The translations under genes were made by a program, and so were the position numbers. This document shows positions 43,428 to 55,995 of a stretch of DNA of 64,000 nucleotides, piece after piece; position 1 is the stretch's first letter; every line of letters begins with the position of its first letter. The stretch is from Ophiosphaerella korrae (taxonomy: Eukaryota; Ascomycota; Dothideomycetes; Pleosporales; Phaeosphaeriaceae): NCBI GenBank assembly GCA_028456385.1, contig JALNQF010000009.1:186001-250000 (forward strand), given 5' to 3'. The notes below the pieces were generated by a model, which was given only the letters and a program-made list of their open reading frames with translations, was not told where the DNA came from and made no database searches.

Positions 43428-46400
43428 TTACGACACATCACTATGTGTCTTTCTCGATCTCCAAAACTTTCTACTCTTCTTTTCTTCTTCCTTTTTTGGC
43501 GGCATCGACACGGCAGGCTCCGGAGGGCCAGAATTTCTCAAAAAGTCTGCGAGGTCGCTGGTAGCCGTTTTTCCAACCCGTGGATCACCTCCGGAAGGTG
43601 CACGAGCTTGCAAACGAGGTTGATAGGCGCGAGGCGCATCCGAGGCTACAGATGTCGATGAGGTGGCCCCATATAATGGGTAGCCGTTGTTTGTGGCCGT
43701 ATGGGCCGAGGAAAGGGTGGAGTTTGAGGTGTTGACACGGGCTTTAGCTGCGGCGATTGTTTCTGGACTGAGCATAAACGGTTGGGGTTTGTTGTTTGAC
43801 GGAGGCTCCATGTCATTCAAGAAGTCCATGATACTCTCTTGTCGGCCGGCTTGTGGGCCGGCTTGTGGTGGTTGGCTTGATGGTGGAAGTGCAGTCAATT
43901 GGTCCTCGTCTTCATCGTCCGATAGATCGATGGCGTAGGGATCCTTCACACGCCGACGAGTTCGCGTAATGTGGGGCTCGGCATTTGAAGACATATTACC
44001 AGCCAAGTTTTGTGGCGTGTTGGAGTAAGCTGGCTGCACAACCTTGGGTTCGGGAAGGAGACCAGTACGCGAATTGATGGTTTGTGTTGAGTGCTTTGAG
44101 TCAAGAGTAGAAGCAGTCGACCCGTAGGCAGACTCGACATTCCCATGTTCACCAAGCATTTGGTCGAACTGATCAGAGTCGACCGTTGTTCGGAAAGGCG
44201 CCACGGATCGTGGAATTCTAGGTTGTCCATTGTTGGCACTTGGTGGCCCTTGTCGAATAAAGTCAATTAGGTCGTCATTGCCACTACTGAGTCCTGCGGG
44301 GCTGCGGGGTTGCATATTAAGACGTAACTTGGAAGACGGGCCATCCGTACTGCGTGGGCCATTGTGCTTAAGGGACAGCTTACGGCCGAGGGAGGATGTT
44401 GAAGCGTTGGTGGTCTTTGGGCCATTACCGCTGATATTGACAAAAGGTTGAACAGGTTTGTCCTGTCCAGGAGAAGGACCAGTAGATCGAATAAAGTCAG
44501 CAAAGTCACGCATAGATTCTGACTCAATACGTGGTTCTCGGGCAAGAGGCCTGGTGATGACGTTTCTGCTTGGCGAGGCTTTGTGCTGAGCGGCGACAAG
44601 ACCTTTGCTTCGGGAGGCGGACCGGGTCGGTAGGTTGCCGGTTCCAAACGAGTTGTCTTTATCTGCGTTGGCACGGGGGTGGACTGTGATGCTAGATGTG
44701 GCCGGCATGACCGGCTCAACATTCCTCTGAACAGGAGTTTCCTAGAAGAGTTAGTGCTAAAATGAGGACAAAGCATAGCTTGAAGTTACCTCCAGATCGC
44801 GCACAGTTTGCGGGGTCAAGGTAAACTTTACTGTCTCCTCGCCTTTGACTAACGAATCAAATTCACGCTCTCGATCCTCTTCTGACATGCGATCACGCAG
44901 AACCTGCGAGCGCTGACTCGCTTCAGAGTTTCGATTGGCGTGCTTAGCAGTAAAGCTTCCTACCCTCCTGCCCGAAGATGCAGTCGAAGCGACTCGCTGA
45001 ACAGTAGATTTCTCAGAAGATGGTGAACCATCTACAGCCTCGCGTTGTGAATGATTCGACTCTCCTGTTGTCTTGCGTTGCAATTGGCGTTCAACAACGT
45101 TCGTAGGCACGTCACGAGCTGGGCGACTCGGACTGCGTTGTGGAGTTGAAGGCATGTTACTGACTTGAGCGATAGGTCCCTGCTTGACAGCGTTCACAGG
45201 GCTATCAGCCTCTTGTAGAGAAGGCAGCGAGGCACCACGTGGCGTCGGTGTAGACATGTCCTGTCTGCGGGATGAGCTGGTAGTACTGCCAGTATGGCTT
45301 ACACCAGCGGCATAGTCTTCAGCAGAAAGCTCCCGCTTGTGCGGTTCCTGGCGCGCAACAGAGCGCTGTGGAACGATAGGTCTCCCATCTGGTGTAAGAG
45401 AGTTGCGCGCTACAATTGTGCCGGGTACGGCCTGTCGGGGCTGCAGCTCAACATAGCCTCCGTGTGCAGGGTATTTGGCTTTGTCGGTGTGTGTGTCTAC
45501 GGGAGGAGTAGGGGTAGAGCGGATGGGAATGTCAGAGGTGTGGGCAATACCAATAGCTCCCTGTTCATCCTCGTCATGTGAAGACTTGGAGTCGTCCAGA
45601 TACGATGTTGCGTCGTGCGACTGGTGGGATGAAGTCTTTTGGGTGGGCACGGGCGTGTGCTGGGTTGAGCGCAGGTTGGAGCTTCGTGTAGAGAAAGTTC
45701 TCACAACGCCTGGAGGGCCAGGCTTTCCTACCGACATTCTCTTGGACTGCATGATTTTGGGTTCGCTTTCGTAGCCGCCCGCGCTGGGAATCTCGGCCTC
45801 GTCCTCACCCCTGGCTGCGACGTCGGTGGTGATGGGCTCGGCCTGACTCATGTGGAAGCCCATGCCTGTGGACGCAGCGAAGGCGACCATGTCTGCGTTT
45901 GCATCTGCATCTTCAGGTGGCTCGGTCGCCATGTAGGAGTAGCGATTGGGGGCATATTCCATGGGCGTCTCAAACGGCGTCTCCGGTGTTGTGATGCCAT
46001 GGGACGCAGTGGGTTCGGCGTGTGGTGATGGACGAGGAAAAGCGAATGGCGGTGCAACCGGCGGGGGCATGGAGAGGGGCCGCGGTCTAGCGGTACCTGG
46101 GCGGAAGGTGTGAGCAGTAGCGAGCATGATGACGCTCGAAGGGCGTTGGTTGCGCGGGACAGGCGTCTCGGTGCCGGAACTCTCGTTGTCTGTGTCGAAA
46201 GATTTAGCAAGGCCCGGCACCTCGATCTCGTTAACATCATTGTTGGTCACGGGCAGAGGGATATTGGCCGCAATCTCAGTCTCGGTCGGAGTGTGCTCGG
46301 GGATGAGCGAGTGCTCCTGCGGCGGCCCGTCGATAGTATCGTGGCTCAGCTTGCGGCGGTGGAGACTCGACATGCTGGAGACGGGACGGATGCCGCGACC

Positions 46401-47315
46401 AGGCGACAGGGGCGATATGGGCGAGCGCATGCGTTTCCTCCACGTCCTCCATAGGCGGCCAAGCGCCGAGTTGAGGGCAATCTTCTCCACGTCTGGCTCC
46501 TCAATGACCAGCCGCTCAAAGTGCACGTCTTCTAGATGTGCGCCTGGCTCGCCGTCGTGCTGCTGGACGAGGCGCTTCATCTTCGCCGCCATGCGTGCAA
46601 AGGCGGCAGAGCCGGCGACAAGCAGCGTCTGCTCAGCTACGTACTCGATTACGGAGGTGAGGAAGATGGCCGAGCCCCACGACACCAGGCCAGCCTCGTC
46701 GTCGTCATCGTCCATGCTCAGGCCGCGCTCCTGCTGCACGTACTTGTCCTCGTCCTCATCCTCGAGCTCGCCCAAACGGGTGTAGACCATGATGCGCAGC
46801 CGGGTGCGCTTCCACACCTTCTCCACATCCCACCGCTCGGCGCCAGCCGCATTGCCGTGCTCGATCGCAAACTCATCCTCGTCTTCGCCGGCCAGTAGGC
46901 CTTCCAGCTCCTCGTCGGCGGCTTCGGTGGCCTCGCGGGCTAGGCGCGGCTTCAACACCTCTGATATGGCCGGCCGGATTGCGGTGAGGGAAGGGGAGCG
47001 GGCTGAGGAGAGGAAGGCGAACAGCAGATGGTCGAGGAAGCCGTTGAGCAGCTGCAGTGCCTGGTCCGAGAAGACGGCGTTCTCCAGCTCGTCGCTGTCG
47101 GCGTCTTCTTCGCGCAGCTGGGCATTGTGGTGGTCGGTGACGGTCTGCGAGGCGACAGACGCGGCAATGTAGGCCGGCGACGGGCGCACACTCGAGGGCA
47201 TCTGGAAGGTGACGGAGCTGGCCACAGAGGGGCGGTCGCTGCTGAAGGAGGCGGCCCTAGAACTGCGCACCGAGCCCATGTCGCCCGCCGTCTCTGAAAG
47301 GGTGTGTCTGTGCAT
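43428..47315 (-). CDS. Large conserved fungal protein, unknown function (1,279 aa)
   Basis: Exons are 47315..44790 and 44741..43428 (2,526 and 1,314 nt, both multiples of three), with a 48-nt intron 44742-44789 (GTAACT..CTTCTAG). The N-terminal about 320 residues contain the only globular-looking part: a helical region (SDQALQLLNGFLDHLLFAF, then AISEVLKPRLAREATEAADEE, then RLRIMVYTRLGELEDEDED, then GSAIFLTSVIEYVAEQTLLV) reminiscent of a histone-fold or helical-bundle arrangement. The remaining about 950 residues are Ser/Pro/Thr-rich and low-complexity, with a short basic C-terminal end (KKEEEKKSRKFWRSRK). I know it as a broadly conserved Pezizomycotina hypothetical protein but cannot assign a role. 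An alternative start at the downstream MGSVRSS would remove 12 residues. Confidence 0.8.
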
Positions 47316-50300
47316 GGCCGAAGGGGATGGGGTGGGCGTCTTAGATTACGGGTAAAAAACAAAGGCCAGGCCGGAGCGAAGTGCAGGCCATCAATGCCCG
47401 AAGCGCGCAGAGGGAGGTGAATTATGAAATTGATGCAGAAAAGAACGACAGGAGAGAATGGACGGTCTAGCGAAAGCAAACGGAGATAATAGGTAGATAG
47501 ATGCTAGCAGACTGCAACGCATATGTACTCTGACTCGTGGTTTGCCCAAGATACACCCTAGGCGGCGATCCAAGAGACTAATAGCTCTGTTGACGACTTC
47601 CAACCTCGGCCTGTGTCAGGCTCGGCCGCCACGGGCGCAGCTAGGTATTGCCGTACCATGGATCAGAGCACGCGTGCATGCATTGCTGTCACTGTCGCGT
47701 AGTCCTCTGCTGCGCGTTGCGCGTTGCTCGTTCTCGTCTGCATCTTCTCCTGACTCAAGCTTTCAGGAGCGCCAGCTTGCGTCTGACTGCTTCAAGACTC
47801 TGGACCGTGACGACCATGACCTCGGTCCACAGCACAGCAAAATCTCCGCCATGGACAGGGAGCATCTGTCGCACCATGGATGCCTACCTCTGCATACCAT
47901 CTCTCCTCCTGTTCTCTCACTTTGCTTTTGCTGAATCTATCTGCGGGACTACCCATCCTTGATGAGGTGATCTTCCTCGCTTATCTCAGGGGTGAACGAT
48001 CACCACTTCACAACCACATGTTTGCCCATGGCCGTCGTCCAACGTGAATTGCGAGTGAAACGTGTGCCATCGCCGCATCTTCCCAGCGGTATGTAACCGA
48101 TGCGTATGCATGTGAGGACAGCGGCCAGCTAGGTAGCCGTCTGCCCTGGAACTTCCTCTTGAAACCGTAGTTGCCATGATTCGCCAGGGGTGCGGTTCCT
48201 GCCGGTTAAACGTTGCGTTCCTTAATCACCGCTGTTCCACAGCATCGGAATCCAAATCCTGTGAATGCAAAGAAAACGGACCCGAAGCTAGACGTGTCGA
48301 TTTGTCTGTGATTGGCCCAAATGTTGAGACCAACTCACGCCTAGATATCGTAACGGCGTGCCAAATGGGACTCACGGGGCATGGCCGGAAGGCAGCAATG
48401 GCGTTGACACCAATGCGAATCCTATCCAAAATTAAGCCAGACAGCAAACAATTACGAATAGACAATTGGCAAGCATACAAATACCAAAGAGGAAACAGCA
48501 ACTTAGTTCCTGTTACCTCATTGTAGCTTCTGATTGGTCAGGCGCCGTGGCCCAAGCTCCCTCCCACAAACCTCACCTTCCTTCTAGTCCAACGTCCGTT
48601 CATTGTTCGCTGCCTTTGGTCTTGACTTATGCTTCGAATATGCATGATTCCAGGTGAGCAACTGCAGAGCATTACGGCTAAGCGTTGTGGGTGACTGCCG
48701 ATGCACTGACCTAAAGCTGCTGTGTGTCCTGGCGACCAGCCTAGAGAGTAGCAATTTCATCCCAACAAGAACCTATTCACATCTAGACAGCAAACGCCGA
48801 GAGGCTTGGGAGCAGCCATTTGCTTTCCAATGCCTGTGTCAGGACCAAGTTCTGCGAACCCCTCGATACTCCCTTCTTAGACCATGACACAAACGAGCGG
48901 CACCGAATTGGTCGGGTACGGTTTCAAGAGATGCATCAACCAAGGCCACTATTCTCTCCTCTAATAGCTTCTGGAAACGTCACAAAATCCTTGAGATGGC
49001 TTCCCTTCTTATCTCCCTCATAGTGGATCCCGCTCAGTACCGGTTTCGCCACAACGGCCTTGACATTTGCGATTCCCAAATCATCAAGTCACATACGAGT
49101 CTCTCTCCCAGGACGGTAGGGTCAGCAATGTTCAGAATATCCTCATGCTAACTTAACTGGCTTTTCAGAAATCGCATCCCATTGCCGGGCGGTCGTAGTC
49201 GAGAGCAATCCATTGCACCACTCACGCAAATCTTGGCGACCGCTAGATTTATACAAAATTCGCCCTGTATGTTCGTAAAATACACAGCTCTTGTATATCT
49301 TCGTAGACATGGACACAGGAACGACTATGGCGCAAGCAGGGATTTGCGCCGTCCTGTGAGGTTGTTGTCAATCATGATGACTAACGTGAGTTCAGTGCCA
49401 CGCAGAGGGCTTTGTGGGCGACACCCAGACAGCTCTGTTCTCTGATAAGCTAACCCACACTACCACACTGCTGGCTCTTTCCCAGGATATCTAGTTCCCG
49501 ACAAATCGGCAATGCTCCTGGTTCTCCGTGTCGTCCCGGGCTCATCGTTGCGCAAGCCTTGCCTTCCTGCAGGTACAGCCGCTCCCGATACCGCACCTGA
49601 ATCGTTGCATCCTGCATGTCATTACCCTCGACGGGATGGAGGGTGTGAACAACGCTAAAAAGGCAGTAGTTCAGGGCAACGGGGGTCTAGGGTTGCCAGG
49701 CGTGGTGCAGAGGGTTGTATCGAGAACGACGTCATGCTGGGCAAAATGAAACGCTCAAACTACTCGATCGAGTCTTGAGTCACCATAACTCGACGATACT
49801 CGGGGCTTTATACGTTTAGAATTGTTGGTGTTGAAAGGGCTAGGGTGTACAGTATGCACTGTAGTACTGGAACGAACAGTGGTTCAAGACCGCCTCTTCT
49901 GCCGACCTTAACTCTATTGACCAAGGAGATGAGGCTCACTGATCCGCAAGCTTGTTTCTGGGGGAAACCAAGCATATCTCGTGCCCTTACCGCCCGTGGA
50001 TCAGTTCTCTGGCTATGCCGAAAGGGGGATCTGACACCGCCACATGTGCAGATACTAGCCTCATGTTCAATTTCAACGTTTCAGCTGATCCATTGCAACT
50101 CTGCTTGTCACTCGGTCTCTTACAGAGTTTTTTTTTTTGGCGGAGATGAAATGCCACCTTGGAGGCGGGAGGGTGCACACAAGAGCAGACGTTTAGCGGC
50201 GGCGCCTGTTACGTTTGCAAATCGAGTAACAAGCGGCAGCTTATCTTCAGGCACAAGGGTGTGGGTCCGTGAATCTTGGCTGATCTACTGCAGGCCCGCG

Positions 50301-51670
50301 CCTCCGCCAAAAGCCCAAAGCCCAACGTCGAGTCAATGCGCGATAATGTATGGAGCCGACATCGCGATGCGGCTTTTTTGACTGCGTCGGGCACTGTTTT
50401 TAGGCAAGTTGAATAGCTTGATAGTCAGACCCGTGGGGTCCGGCAAAATAGAAATCATGGGGGCGTCAATGTGCGTTGCTGGATTATGGCGGCGTTTTAC
50501 ATACGCATGGCCATCGATTCGCTGCCACGCTGTGGCTGATAGATACCCAGTCACAGGCGGGTGTCGCAGGCACTGCAGCGCAACTGTGGAGCACACGACA
50601 TGGCAGGCTAAGTGACGGTGCGGCTGAGGGCTGCGCTCTGACCCCAGGGGAATGGAACATCACCAACGTTTCTGGAAGACAACCGCGAGACCGCCCGAAT
50701 TGTTGGTGCATTCGGCTAGGAACAGGCTCAACACTTCAGCACTGTTGCTTGGAAGGCCTCTGGCATGATTACCTTGACTACAAGAAACGTTATTCGCGCG
50801 TCACCAAGGGCGCTGATGACAAGTGCCCAGTCACCATAATTAATATGATTGGCCCGTCTTATCTTTATCGCGTCACCTCAGGGTTCAAGTTTTTCCGATG
50901 CGCAGGGGACGGCAGCTGTGCTATGGAATCAGTCTGAGGTTACTGATAGCGAGCGGCCAACAGTCACGGCGGGGACTAAGCGGTGTGCGACCATCTAAGA
51001 CGACGCAAACGGCCTCGAACTGCATGACCAATATAGTGGTATTCAAAGGTAATTTTAGCTGTGTTGCTCCTAGCCGCGACGGTTTCCAGCAACAAAGCGG
51101 TCAAAGCCGGGATGCACTGAGGCTGTGCGGCTCCGAGCCGCGGCCAACCGCATTCAATGCTTTTCGCATGGGACATGGATGATGCGACTTGGAACATAGG
51201 CTTGGGCGCAAACAAGGGAGGCGTGAAGCAAAAGGAATCCACACAACAGACAGCTCAGCTATCTTGGGGGCCAGCAATGGGGGTAAGCATGCAGTATCCA
51301 GTCCTGTGGTTCAACACCAGGGACGAACGCTAAACATGCAGGTTGGTTCCGACGGCCAACCCCAGCAATTGTAAAGCTGATTGCGCTGTGCTTCTTCATC
51401 CCACGGAAACAGTTCGGCGACGCCTCTTGGCCAGGGCGAACTGAGTTATTTATCCTTCCAGATTTAGCCCCGCCACCTACCAAGACAGTCAACTCGACCC
51501 AGAGCCTATTCTTATAAGATAGTCTGCCCCGGTCACTTCTTATCTCTCCACATTCACGTACTTTCCCCTCCTCACCCCTCAGCTTATATCTGCCCCTCTA
51601 AGTTGCCTGTACTTGTAGTCAGACACAACTCCCTTTCTTCTATCCAAGTTCCCACACACATACCGCAGTC
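47316..51670. other. 4.35-kb stretch without a supported gene, upstream of glutamine synthetase
   Basis: The longest empty interval in the window. Base composition is ordinary, not AT-rich. Open frames such as 50476-50937 (plus) have no domain and no codon structure I can support. GATA-factor-type sites occur near the 3' end (AGATAG at 51517-51522, TTATCT at 51540-51545). It may contain a non-coding RNA or a lineage-specific gene with many introns, but I see no positive evidence for either. Confidence 0.45.
51517..51545 (+). promoter_or_regulatory. GATA-factor-type sites upstream of glutamine synthetase
   Basis: AGATAG at 51517-51522 and TTATCT (reverse complement AGATAA) at 51540-51545 both fit the HGATAR consensus of fungal nitrogen regulators such as AreA. 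They lie about 125-155 bp before the start codon of a nitrogen-assimilation gene. Such hexamers are common by chance, so this is suggestive only. Confidence 0.35.
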
Positions 51671-53319
51671 ATGGTTCGTTTAGCCCCGGCTGCCACTCAA
51701 TTGGCTAGCCATTCAAGATCACGTTATACTAACCTAGACCCCAGGCCAGCTCAACGATTATTTCCAACACCGCCAATGTAGGTCCTCTCTTACTCGCGTG
51801 TCAGCTTTGACTCGTCTAATGTATCATTTTTCAGCTCCAAAAATACCTCGCTCTCCCACAAGGCGGCAAGGTTATCGCCGAATACGTGTGGATTGATGGC
51901 TCTAACGGTATCCGTTCAAAATCAAAGGTGAGCCATTTCCAGTCCTGGGCCCTCAAGAAGACTTCCTGTGGTACCGTATTTGCAAGATGCCGAGGTCCAA
52001 ATGTTTGTTGGCTCAGCCCAGCTTCCGTTCTCATGGCCTGGGTGGACTACCAGAACGATTGCTTGCACCTCAAACATATGCTGGATGCAAATGCAAGCAT
52101 TGTTGGCTGCAAGCTATGATGGTCGCGTTTGTGTGACCTCATATCGCCAATCGCACCTGCTTTGGCCCTGGCCACTTTCGCCTTATCGGCTGCACGATAA
52201 GCCGTGGACAGAAGGAGTCCCGGCAGCTTGCGTCACACTCTTCCTTTGCCCCACGCAAACGTTTACGCTATGAACACATGCTAATTCCCTAACCAGACTC
52301 TCTCCAAGAAAGTCGAGAAGGTCGAGGACCTCCCAGAATGGAACTTTGACGGCTCATCAACGGGCCAAGCGCCCGGTGACAACTCCGATGTCTATCTCCG
52401 CCCGGTTGCCTTTTATCCCGATCCTTTCCGTCTAGGTGACAACATCATCGTCATGTGCGAGACCTACATGTCTGATGGTTCGCCAAACTCATACAACTTC
52501 CGCCATGACGCTGCCATCGTCTTCAAGGAGCATGCCAAGCACGAGTTCTGGTTCGGTCTTGAGCAAGAATACACTCTTCTTGATGAGTTTGGCTGGCCCT
52601 ATGGTTGGCCCAAGAACGGCTTTCCGGCGCCCCAAGGCCCATACTACTGCGGTGTGGGTACCGGCAAGGTCTTCTGCCGTGACATCGTCGAGGCACACTA
52701 CAAGGCATGCTTGTACGCAGGTATCAACATCTCCGGTACCAACGCTGAGGTCATGCCCGCCCAATGGGAGTATCAAGTCGGCCCCTGTGAGGATATCTCA
52801 CTAGGTGACCAGCTCTGGATCTCGCGTTTCCTCCTCCACCGCGTTGCTGAGGAGTTTGGCGCCAAGGTGACCTTTGCGCCTAAGCCCATCCCCGGTGACT
52901 GGAATGGTGCCGGTCTTCACACCAACGTCTCCACCGTAGAGACCCGTGCCGAGGGTGGCATGAAGGCCATCGAGGCTGCTATGGAGAAGCTCGCTACCCG
53001 CCAAGCAGAACACATGGCTGTCTACGGCTCAGACAATCAGCTCCGTATGACTGGCAAGCACGAGACTGCATCATACGACAAGTTCACCTGGGGTGTTGCC
53101 AACCGTGGTTCCTCTGTCCGCATTCCCCGTGCTGTCGCTGCGGAAAACAAGGGCTACTTTGAGGACCGCCGCCCCGCGTCCAACGGTGACCCATACCAAA
53201 TCACCGCCATCATTGCCGAGACGATGTACGGCAAGGTCGAGGGTGCCGACATTGCTAGATTCGCCAAGGGCAGTGATCCCGTCGAACTAGAAATGGTTGC
53301 CCAGATTTCCAAGCCATAG
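51671..53319 (+). CDS. glnA: Glutamine synthetase, type II (383 aa)
   Basis: ATP-dependent condensation of glutamate and ammonium to glutamine, the key step of nitrogen assimilation; cytosolic octamer or decamer. Exons are 51671..51673 (the ATG alone), 51745..51777, 51835..51927 and 52297..53319 (1,152 nt, 384 codons). The third intron (51928-52296) is 369 nt, very long for this genome. The beta-grasp N-terminal domain carries [14 protein letters not shown] and [15 protein letters not shown]. The catalytic domain has [41 protein letters not shown], the ATP loop [10 protein letters not shown] and [13 protein letters not shown]. All expected catalytic motifs are intact. GATA-type sites lie in the promoter and in intron 3. 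Confidence 0.96.
52182..52201 (+). promoter_or_regulatory. Palindromic GATA pair inside intron 3 of glutamine synthetase
   Basis: CTTATCG (52182-52188) and CGATAAG (52195-52201) form a perfect 7-bp inverted repeat around GCTGCA, inside the 369-nt third intron. It could be a paired GATA-factor site or a small RNA hairpin. Either is inference. Confidence 0.35.
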
Positions 53320-53749
53320 ATTTTGTCCTCTTCTTTTCGTCTCATACCCCCACCTTTTTAGACTTTGGCCTATGGTTTGGAAACACCCCTTTCTCTTTCT
53401 CACCCCTATTCTGCACTGCGCAGCGGGAGTTTAGCATGGATCCAGTATAGAATGGATCGACTATTGATATAATTACACACGCTCACGTCCGATGAATGAA
53501 GAGTTGAGACGATTTCAACACATGGTTCGTATTCCGACACTTGTGAGGACATTTTGGTGAAGTTACGCTACTTGTCATCAACTACGACTATTTTTGGGAT
53601 TATGTCTTGCACTTCTACCCAGGCACGTGATTCTCGCGACTCGCAAGTCACACTTGACATTAAACGTGCTACCACTAACTACATCGAGTCTATATCTGTG
53701 AGAGTTTTATCTATATTCGTGCTTCCCTTCGCCATATCCTCCACTCCAT
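53320..53749. other. Convergent 3' region of glutamine synthetase and MED1
   Basis: 430 nt between two stop codons. Only terminators are expected; no gene seen. Confidence 0.5.
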
Positions 53750-55840
53750 CTACATGTTCGCTACCTCCCTCCTCGTCCACGCCGCCCACACGCCCAAGTC
53801 ACCACACACATCGAGTGCCCTTGCCAGCCTTTTGATTCTGCCCTCTACAAGCTCTGCCTTGTCCATGTCCACGTCTACGTCGCCATCCCTGGGTGTAGGA
53901 ACAATGTTTTGTTCAGAAACGACGAGATCGGCGTTGGGATGGATGTCCAGTGTGATGGCGAGAGGGGGGTGATAGGGCGATGGAGGAGGATGTGCAGGTG
54001 ATGTCGTGTTTAGAAGAGAAGACATGAGATCGGTTACTGAGGTGAGGGGCGCAGACGGTGGCGGTGATTGTGTTGGTGTTGTAGAGGAGGGATGTGGGAT
54101 GCAGAATGTTAGTCGTGGTGCAGGTGGCGTGTATGCGAGGTTGACGTCGATTTGAATGGGCGTTTCTGTCTCTGAATCTTTTGTCGAATCCAATGTAGAC
54201 TTGCCCTTGTCGAAAAAGGCGTCTTTGAGCAGCGAGGTGGTGAGGGCGTATTGCCTCAATGTCGGCAGAATTTCAATCAATTGTTTCGGATGCGAGAAGG
54301 GCAGTCGGTCTAGTGTGCGACTATATTCAATCTTGGGCAAGTATAGACTCATAGTGTGTTTTTCCTCGCGTTCCACTCCGTCGCTATCCTTTGTGATCAC
54401 AGATTGCGTATTGCGTATCTCATGTGTGGATTCCACAGTGCCCATCATGCCCGGGTCCAGCTCGCTAGGACGCAGCACAAGGCCGGCGAATGTGGTAGCG
54501 CGAAGGTCTTCTGGTCGTAGCTCAATGCCTACATTTTGGTAGAGCTGCATGTGTACGGCCAAGGGAACGACAAGGGGTGGGTTGAATTTGGCGACGAATC
54601 GAATGTTGGGTAAGCGGCCAGGTGTGGAGCTCAGGTCCATGGCCTCATCAGTAGACACGCTCGGTTCGAGATAGGTCGGTTTTGGGTCCTGCCAGTCTAT
54701 GGAAGGCCTGTCTAGAAGGATGTTGTCGATGGTGGCATTGGCATCACTAGCATCTGTGGGCTTCTCGATGCTGTCACTGATCCACTTGTTGGATATGCGT
54801 ATTGGGTTATAGAGTGTTGAAGGTGATGATTCGCATTCAATGGTTAGTGAGTACATGCCATTGGTCTCTGGATCATCGTCTTCTGGATAGCTTTCGACTT
54901 GGTCAGTGTCAATATCCATCCTGTCTTTGCCCTTGTCAGACGAGACTGAGGTTTTTTTGGGCAACAAATGGCGTCTATCCATCCAGTACTCCAGACTCAG
55001 TCCCAGACAGGTTCCACCATTGAGTCTTGGGCGTCCGCTCCTCTTACACAGTACTTCTCTCTCCGCCTTGTTGCTTCTGTAGGGTGTATTTGCGTCGATT
55101 AGGGCAAGCGCCATCTGTTTCTCATGCTCAAACAACTTCCTCAGGCTGACATACACTCCTGCAATGGCATTGTAGCAGCTCACACCACCATGCTGGGGAG
55201 CGCCTAGCTTGTCCAGACTCAGCAGCTTATCGAGATTCTCGGCAAATCGCTCCAGCGTGACGTTGATCTTGCTCTGGCCGGGGAGAGGCTTCAGACTCCG
55301 GACCAGAATTTCTGAGCCGGTTGGACCAAAACGCAAATCCTCCTGCTCGCCATCTAGCCCGGTCTGGAGGTTGACCGTAGCAATCTCGTCGTTGTTGAAG
55401 GTGATGTCGCAGACCGCCTCGTCTCCAATCAAGAGCATCCAGCTGTGCGCCTCGGCCGTATTCTTCTCCACCGATACACCCAGTTTCTTGCACAGCGCGA
55501 GCAAACCCTCCTCGCTTACTCGGCCGGGCTTGGCTCCGACGACGTCGAGTATGACATGTAGCCTCCTGCTCCTCTCTGCCTCATCTGCGCGGCCCATTGC
55601 GCTTGCGCTCATGCCAAGGCTGGACATGCCTAGGCTGGACATGCCTAGGCCGCTCATGCTGATACCCATGCCCACCCCGCCCATGCCAGGCGTTGCGTCG
55701 CTGAGCATGTTGAGCACTGCGGGCGAGTCGTATGAGAGCATATTTGTGTTTCCCGTATGCGGCACGCTACGTGGTGCTGGCGATGAGAACGTAGGTAGGT
55801 GTTTTGAGGGCGTGTTGGTTGACGGGGTGGGCGTCGCCAT
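53750..55840 (-). CDS. MED1: Mediator complex subunit MED1 (696 aa)
   Basis: Subunit of the middle module of Mediator, which bridges activators and RNA polymerase II. A single open frame; I place the start at the ATG at 55840 (ACCATGGCGACG context). The frame stays open upstream to 55975 and another ATG lies two codons earlier. After a Ser/Pro/Thr-rich leader there is a Gly/Met repeat (GLGMSSLGMSSLGMSA). The MED1 domain begins near SRRLHVILDVVGAKPGRVSE and includes LCKKLGVSVEKN, FGPTGSEILVRSLKPLPGQ and GTCLGLSLEYWMDRRHLL. It continues to about residue 600 and is followed by a Pro-rich segment. The overall order fits fungal MED1. Confidence 0.88.
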   Translation of the reverse strand: MATPTPSTNTPSKHLPTFSSPAPRSVPHTGNTNMLSYDSPAVLNMLSDATPGMGGVGMGISMSGLGMSSLGMSSLGMSASAMGRADEAERSRRLHVILDVVGAKPGRVSEEGLLALCKKLGVSVEKNTAEAHSWMLLIGDEAVCDITFNNDEIATVNLQTGLDGEQEDLRFGPTGSEILVRSLKPLPGQSKINVTLERFAENLDKLLSLDKLGAPQHGGVSCYNAIAGVYVSLRKLFEHEKQMALALIDANTPYRSNKAEREVLCKRSGRPRLNGGTCLGLSLEYWMDRRHLLPKKTSVSSDKGKDRMDIDTDQVESYPEDDDPETNGMYSLTIECESSPSTLYNPIRISNKWISDSIEKPTDASDANATIDNILLDRPSIDWQDPKPTYLEPSVSTDEAMDLSSTPGRLPNIRFVAKFNPPLVVPLAVHMQLYQNVGIELRPEDLRATTFAGLVLRPSELDPGMMGTVESTHEIRNTQSVITKDSDGVEREEKHTMSLYLPKIEYSRTLDRLPFSHPKQLIEILPTLRQYALTTSLLKDAFFDKGKSTLDSTKDSETETPIQIDVNLAYTPPAPRLTFCIPHPSSTTPTQSPPPSAPLTSVTDLMSSLLNTTSPAHPPPSPYHPPLAITLDIHPNADLVVSEQNIVPTPRDGDVDVDMDKAELVEGRIKRLARALDVCGDLGVWAAWTRREVANM

Positions 55841-55995
55841 GGTCATGAAAGTATCATCTTGGTTGGTGTCAGTGTGGGTAGAAGCGCGACGTGAGTTGAA
55901 GCTCGCGCGAGTCAGCGTCTTGGCGCCCGCAATATCTGGGGACAAAGACAAGAGGCAGCATATCGCAATGCACACATCAAAGGCAGGGTAACAGC

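Noticed and set aside
50476..50937. 153-codon open frame in the long gap upstream of glutamine synthetase.
   Set aside because: No recognisable domain, overlapping frames on both strands, no promoter or splice support.
51968..52273. 101-codon frame inside the third intron of glutamine synthetase.
   Set aside because: The intron has good GTGAGC..AACCAG ends and its removal joins two conserved glutamine synthetase motifs exactly. The frame is incidental.
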